Origin: an uncultured Lachnospiraceae bacterium
GTDB lineage: Bacteria > Bacillota > Clostridia > Lachnospirales > Lachnospiraceae
Assembly: GCA_910586555.1 (NCBI GenBank)
Contig: CAJUJY010000095.1
Location: 1 to 10,075 of the forward strand
Direction: 5' to 3'
Length of the DNA: 10,075 nucleotides
Made by a program: the position numbers and the translations under genes. Below are positions 6,274 through 10,075 of the stretch, one piece after another (position 1 is the stretch's first letter; every line of letters starts with the position of its first letter). The notes below the pieces were generated by a model that saw only the letters and a program-made list of their open reading frames with translations, had not been told where the DNA came from and ran no database searches.

Positions 6274-7065
6274 ATGGCACGAGGTAAGAAACGGACTGAT
6301 GGGCAGCTGTCTTTTAATTTTTCACTTAATACTGGCAATTATGTAGTACAAGCGAATGACCTGGTTGGAGGTAAACAGTCGTTAAAACTTAATAGTGCAA
6401 AATTGATAAGGGCTGCTATTATGCAGATTGTACCAGAAGATAAGGAACTAAAACCTTACATAATCACTATTAAAGAATTATCTGGATTGCTAAAGGTGTC
6501 TGAAAGCAACCTGTATAGGGATATAGATGACATAACAGATGATATTATGAAAAAACCAGTATTTATAAAAAGGGTTAGTAAGGATACTGTTAAATGGGTT
6601 AAGATTGCAGGGGTTACAAGCTGTGAGTATAATTCTGATATTGGGGTTTCTATAAAACTGAATGATGATTTGAAACCTTTTTTGTTACAGCTAAAAGAAC
6701 ATTACACACAATATACGCTTGACAATATAATGGCTATGAAATCAACTTATTCTATAAGAATTTTTGAACTGCTTCAGGAAAAAATAAAGACAAAGGTAAT
6801 TGGACGTTCAGGTGAATATGTACAGATATCATTGCAGGAATTGAGGGAATGCTGTGATTGTGAAGATAAATATAAACAGTTTAACCATTTTAAAACAAGG
6901 GTACTTGATACAGCCTGTAAAGAAATCAACAGCCTGACATTGTTCCGTGTAAAATATACTTATGTGAAACATGGCAAAACCATTGTGGCAATAGTGTTCC
7001 ATGTAAATATGAGTTATCATAATGGAAATGAAGAACAGAATGATACATATAAATTATGGGTATAA
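6274..7065 (+). CDS. Rep_3 (RepB) family plasmid replication initiator
   Basis: 263-aa protein resembling initiators of the Rep_3 family, which bind iterons and open the origin of theta-replicating plasmids. Two winged-helix halves can be traced. WH1 (about 20-140) has VVQANDLVGGKQSLKLNSAKLIRAAI-type opening, IITIKELSGLLKVSESNLYRDID, and a strand region. WH2 (about 145-250) has TLDNIMAMKSTYSIRIFELLQE, the most characteristic segment, then VQISLQELRECCD and HFKTRVLDTACKEINSLT. Start ATG 6274 has AAAGGAG (6258-6264) nine bases upstream. The frame is intact and full length for the family. No partition or mobilisation gene is in the window, so this may be a plasmid, an integrated plasmid or an ICE remnant. 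Three 11-bp boxes in the leader are candidate binding sites. Confidence 0.8.
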   Translation: MARGKKRTDGQLSFNFSLNTGNYVVQANDLVGGKQSLKLNSAKLIRAAIMQIVPEDKELKPYIITIKELSGLLKVSESNLYRDIDDITDDIMKKPVFIKRVSKDTVKWVKIAGVTSCEYNSDIGVSIKLNDDLKPFLLQLKEHYTQYTLDNIMAMKSTYSIRIFELLQEKIKTKVIGRSGEYVQISLQELRECCDCEDKYKQFNHFKTRVLDTACKEINSLTLFRVKYTYVKHGKTIVAIVFHVNMSYHNGNEEQNDTYKLWV

Positions 7066-7241
7066 CAGGGTATTTATTGTATGTTGGAACAGCAAAAATG
7101 ACCATTTCAGCATACAATAGAATATTATTTGTATTTCATGCTACTAGCTTTATATTATTTAACATCTGATTCTGCCATGCGGATATATAAGATATCCACC
7201 ACTTTACAACTTTTTTAAAATAAAAGATGCCGCATAAGGCA

Positions 7242-7270
7242 CTTTCAATATATAGTGAATTTGCTACAAT
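7242..7270 (+). promoter_or_regulatory. Promoter candidate of the outer transposase
   Basis: TGCTACAAT (7262-7270) is an extended -10 box, TG-n-TACAAT, with a poor -35 (CTTTCA, 7242-7247) 17 bases upstream. It lies inside the left end of the IS, ahead of AAAGGAG (7279-7285) and the mutated start codon. Confidence 0.4.
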
Positions 7271-7497
7271 ACATTAACAAAGGAGTGACTTCATACGGCA
7301 AATCTATTATATAACGAAAAGAACATAATTGGTAGACTATTTCGATATTTTCAAATATATTTTTTAGGGTTTCCTGTTCCAACTATGAAAAGTTTGTTTT
7401 TGCTTGTTTTATCTATGCTGGCAGTGGGATCTTCTGATTCAATCCACATGCTATACAGACATTTTTTGTCAAAGGTAAGGAACTGTAAATAAATAAA

Positions 7498-7526
7498 ATG
7501 ACAAACTTTGCCATACATGATATACT
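7498..7526 (+). promoter_or_regulatory. Promoter of the inner transposase
   Basis: ATGACA (7498-7503), 17 bases, TATACT (7521-7526): five of six matches in each box, just inside the left inverted repeat of the IS. AAGGGA at 7542-7547 serves the ATG at 7556. Confidence 0.6.
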
Positions 7527-7555
7527 TCTAAAAAAATATTTAAGGGAAATATTCG

Positions 7556-8772
7556 ATGTTAGCGTTAACTATATCTGATGAAAAAAAGGAACAGATCCTT
7601 CGTGTAGCCAGTACTATGGGGGAAAAACAAAAACGGCAGTATCTTGATGGGGAAGCCCTTCTTCTTGGTTATGGAGGCATATCATTAATAAATCGGATTA
7701 CAGGGATGTCAATTAATGCAATCCGTCGTGGAATAGAGGAATTGCAGCAGGGGGATATTTACGAGTGTAATGGTCCTGAAAAGGCGCAGGGAGCTGGAAG
7801 ACCGAAATTAACAGACCAGGAAATAGGCATTTTAGAAGCGATAGAGGAAATTGTCAGCGGAATAACCTACGGTACTCCGTCAAAAGTTTTGATCTGGACT
7901 ACACTCAGCTTATGGAAAATCAGCGGGATTCTTGAAAGCAATTATTCTATCAGGGCAAGTCATGTTACAGTTGGAAAGGCACTGGAACTTCTTGGATACA
8001 GCCGCAGTGTAACAAAAAAATGGAGCAGGTCGGAAAACCTGCACCAGACAGAAATGAACAGTTTGAATACATAAATGCTAAAGCGCAGGAATTCATAAAC
8101 GCAGATGAACCAGTGATATCAGTTGATGCAAAGAAAAAAGAAAATCTGGGGAACTTTAAGAATCCTGGCACAGAATATCGGAAACAAAAAGACCCCCAAA
8201 TAGTCTTAGACCACGATTTTCCGATCAATGAACTTGGGAAAGTGATACCGTATGGAGTTTATATTCTGAAGGAAAATACAGGATTTATTAATCTTGGTAC
8301 AGATCACGACACTGCAGAATTTTCAGTAGAAAGCATTTTTAAATGGTGGGACGCAATTGGAAGAAACACTTTTCCAAATGCAACAAAAATTTTTATCACA
8401 TGTGACAGTGGAGTGAGCAATAGCGTGAGAGGACGCCTATGGAAACAGCAGCTGGCAGAATTTTCAAAAGTCACAGGGCTGGAAGTCCACGTATCACATT
8501 TTCCGTCTGGGGCATCAAAATGGAATAAGATTGAACATAGAATGTTTTGTTATATTTCAAAAAACTGACAGGGGCTTGTAGATATTGAAACAGTCATCAG
8601 CCTGATCAGTTCAACAACAACTGAAACGGGCTTAAAAATTATGTGCACTCCTGATTACAATAAATATGAATTAGGAAAGACTGTATCAGATGAGGAATTC
8701 TTTGCGCTTCAGATTCAATATTTAAATGAACTAGGAAAAAGAAATTATGTTATAAAGGAGGCTACAGAATAA
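7556..8772 (+). pseudogene. ISAzo13-family DDE transposase with a -1 shift site and an in-frame TGA
   Basis: The first part (7556-8020, 155 residues) has the N-terminal helix-turn-helix region (LLLGYGGISLINRITGMS, GAGRPKLTDQEI). It continues in the -1 frame from 8020: PDRNEQFEYIN, then VISVDAKKKENLGNFKNPG (catalytic Asp 8125), IFITCDSGVSN (Asp 8404), and HFPSGASKWNKIEHRMF (Glu 8533). All three DDE residues remain, though usually strict residues around the second Asp (DSGGSNG) and in HFPPGTSKWNKIEHR are changed. TGA at 8566-8568 stands where the family has Trp (SKN-W-xG). The frame after it stays open to TAA 8772 (QGLVDIETVISLIS...). Repaired length would be 405 residues. Because other genes here use TGA as stop, the copy is inactive regardless of the frameshift. 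Confidence 0.82.
8014..8042 (+). promoter_or_regulatory. Possible programmed -1 frameshift signal
   Basis: Seven As (8014-8020) lie in phase as A-AAA-AAA, the ideal -1 slippery heptamer, exactly where the two transposase frames meet. Four bases later comes a hairpin GCAGGT-CGGAAA-ACCTGC (8025-8042), a usual stimulator. It could join both parts of the transposase. A simple loss of one A from an eight-A run would look the same. Confidence 0.45.
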
Positions 8773-9993
8773 AAATAAGTTTATTAAATAATTTATTTAC
8801 AGTTCCTAACTGAAAAATCCCTAAATGCCTTTTATTATGCCTGTTCTTATGCAAAAATTGACTGTTCTAAATTTATGAATGTAACTGCCCGTCTGACTTT
8901 GCAAATTATTCCAGAACATTTATGCAATGAACCGGTATTCCTATGAATTGATGATATGGTGATAGCCAAGTCTGGTAAGGAATTTGAAGATGTTTCAAAA
9001 CTCTTTGACCATGCTGCACATAACGGCTCTAACTATCTTAACGGGCACTGTTTTGTAAGTCTGATGCTGTGCGTTCCTGTATGGCAAAAGAACCATATTG
9101 TTTATCGGTCTGTTCCTTTAGGATACCGTATGTGGACAAAGGAAGTTTCAAAGCTGGAACTTGCTGTCGGTATGGTATGTGCCATTATGCCTGAACTGGC
9201 TCTGAAGCATCAGGTATTACTTCTGTTTGACAGTTGGTACGCAAAAAAATCTTTGGCCTGTCTTGTTGGTAAATATAAAAATTTAGACATTATATGCAAT
9301 GCATGGTATGATTCTGCCATTTATGACCTCCCACCAGCCACAACAGGAAAAAAGGCAGACCTGCAAAACGTGAGAGAAAACTTTCCACAACAGAAGATTT
9401 TTCTCTTTCACCAGAAAAAATTGGAGGTTATTATATTGGCATACGCAAAGTGCTTACAAATATATTTGGTGACAGATGTGTATATGCATATGTGACAGCG
9501 GGCAATAAAACTATAGGAACAAGAAAACTTTTCTTCAGTACAACCGCATCGGAAACCATCCGTATGGCAGGAAAAAGCACCACTTAACCAAACCGACAGG
9601 GAGTGGATGCAATACGTGCCTTTGTTTGTGTACTCATTCCGCTGGAAAATCGAAGTGGGCTATTATGAACAGAAAACCTTCTGGTCACTCTGCTCCTACA
9701 TGGTACGCAGCAAAAAGGGTATTGAAATAATGGTTAATCTAATCAACATCTCTTATTGTGCAATGAAAATCCTGCCTTACAAAGATGAAATATTCTCACA
9801 ATACAGGGACACCAGTGTACAGGAGTTCCGTTTAGCATTGGGCTAGCAGATAAATCAGCAGGTAATTTTTGCTACTTTCGTACAAAATGTCGAAACTACA
9901 ATAAAATCAAATGCCTTTGTAAAGGCTATAAAATCGGTGCTTTTGTCATTTGGTTATCATGGATAAAGTTGTAAAGTGGTGTATATTATGAAA

Positions 9994-10022
9994 AATAGAG
10001 AAAAAATATATTTTTCTCTATT
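9994..10022. repeat. 12-bp perfect hairpin beside the outer IS
   Basis: AATAGAGAAAAA (9994-10005) pairs with TTTTTCTCTATT (10011-10022) around a 5-base loop. It lies just outside the right end of the outer IS, with no clear T tract after it on either strand. It may be an operator or a structural element; no gene is nearby in the window. Confidence 0.5.
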
Positions 10023-10034
10023 CAGACTGTAGAC

Positions 10035-10074
10035 AAAATGGTTCAGAGAATATCATTTCTACTGAACCATTTTT
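10035..10074. terminator. Rho-independent terminator, possibly bidirectional
   Basis: AAAATGGTTCAG (10035-10046) pairs perfectly with CTGAACCATTTT (10062-10073) around a 15-base loop. The plus strand runs into Ts (10070-10074) at the window edge; the minus strand ends in TTTT as well. It could close a minus-strand gene beyond the right edge or block read-through from the IS. Confidence 0.6.
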
Positions 10075-10075
10075 C

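Larger units (their letters stand above)
7479..8806 (+). mobile_element. Inner ISAzo13-family insertion sequence
   Basis: 1328-bp element with inverted ends: AGGAACTGTAAATAAAT at 7478-7494 against its inverse at 8791-8807. Taking GG as the true end leaves TAA on both sides (7476-7478 and 8807-8809), a 3-bp target duplication, and GG ends and this length suit the ISAzo13 family. Removing the element and one TAA restores the outer transposase frame exactly (FLSKV-TEKSLNAF), which fixes the borders to the base. It carries one transposase frame with its own promoter near the left end. Confidence 0.88.
7295..9846 (+). pseudogene. IS4-superfamily transposase, interrupted and multiply mutated
   Basis: DDE transposase in pieces. 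After AAAGGAG (7279-7285) the expected start is ACG (7295-7297), giving xANLLYNEKNIIGRLFRYF. The frame runs to KV at 7477, is cut by the inner IS, and resumes at 8810 as TEKSLNAFYYA. It then has TGA at 8944-8946 just before the first catalytic Asp (IDD, 8950), LLFDSWYAKK (second Asp, 9229), a -1 change in an A run (9348-9353), a third-frame part (9354-9566: GRPAKRERKL to TASETIRM), a 5-base loss near 9564-9570, and the last part with VYSFRWKIEVGYYEQKTFW (catalytic Glu 9652; IS4 signature Y-2-R-3-E-6-K), ending TAG 9846. Restoring one A and five bases gives 409 codons including stop, so the lesion list is internally consistent. Dead copy. Confidence 0.8.
7196..9982 (+). mobile_element. Outer insertion sequence, IS4 superfamily (probably IS701-type), split by a second IS
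   Basis: Ends are a perfect 17-bp inverted repeat: CACCACTTTACAACTTT at 7197-7213 and its inverse at 9965-9981. Taking one further (mismatched) base at each end leaves ATAT on both sides (7192-7195, 9983-9986), a possible 4-bp target duplication, though weak evidence in such AT-rich DNA. Without the inner IS and its duplicated TAA the element is about 1456 bp, which fits IS701-type elements (1.4-1.55 kb, 4-bp duplications). The transposase carries the IS4 signature Y(2)R(3)E(6)K. It landed about 130 bp downstream of the replication initiator gene and is now inactive. Confidence 0.8.

Noticed and set aside
7075..7119. Inverted repeat TATTGTATG / CATACAATA after the initiator gene
   Set aside because: 27-base loop and no T tract; too weak to call a terminator or binding site.
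7192..9986. Longer target duplication around the outer IS
   Set aside because: Only ATAT matches on both sides after allowing one mismatched end base; in AT-rich DNA this may be chance, so it is reported only as possible.
1..10075. CRISPR array, tRNA or rRNA genes, regular iteron array
   Set aside because: I looked for evenly spaced direct repeats and tRNA-like cloverleaf sequences and saw none.

Overview
The window looks like an accessory region of a gut Clostridia genome, most likely Lachnospiraceae. I infer this from the AT-rich background, Firmicutes-type Shine-Dalgarno sites (AAAGGAGG, AGGAGGTG), a SpaA/Cna-B surface-protein fragment, a DUF5688-like fragment, a Rep_3 replication initiator and IS elements of types common in that family. 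I see no housekeeping gene, tRNA, rRNA or CRISPR array. The organism call rests on remembered family resemblance, not on a search.

Layout, left to right. (1) 64-705: an AbiGi/DUF2971-like protein, with a short reading frame and an eight-G tract directly upstream. (2) 712-922: a compact 195-bp element (720-914) with 16-bp terminal inverted repeats, an internal 20-bp perfect inverted repeat, and flanking 8-bp direct repeats TAATTGGC. It looks like a non-autonomous (MITE-like) insertion. (3) 817-2703, minus strand: a more GC-rich internal fragment of a large multi-domain SpaA/Cna-B adhesin, with neither its own start nor its own end; its last ~33 codons are read from the MITE-like element. (4) 2858-3373: an unrecognised 171-aa protein with a very good promoter and ribosome binding site. 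(5) 3568-4434, minus strand: a two-domain protein with an AbiJ-like N-terminus and an Mrr-type PD-(D/E)XK nuclease C-terminus, with its own promoter and terminator. (6) 4796-5439: a Phd/YefM-PIN toxin-antitoxin operon with a near-consensus promoter and a tandem TAGCTAA operator candidate. (7) 5591-5915, minus strand: a DUF5688-like remnant broken by a one-base change in a T/A homopolymer. (8) 6274-7065: a Rep_3 family initiator with three copies of an 11-bp box in its leader. (9) 7196-9982: two nested insertion sequences. The outer one is an IS4-superfamily (probably IS701-type) element. It was split by a 1328-bp ISAzo13-family element that left a TAA target duplication. (10) 9994-10074: two strong hairpins at the right edge.

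Taken together this is a defence/plasmid-remnant patchwork: an Abi-like protein, an AbiJ-Mrr nuclease and a toxin-antitoxin pair beside a plasmid initiator, with gene debris and transposons in between. The most rewarding parts are the readable insertion history of the nested ISs, a possible programmed -1 frameshift signal in the inner transposase, the MITE-like element, and the AbiJ-Mrr protein. Both transposases carry in-frame TGA codons and the outer one has three further lesions, so neither IS should move on its own as sequenced.
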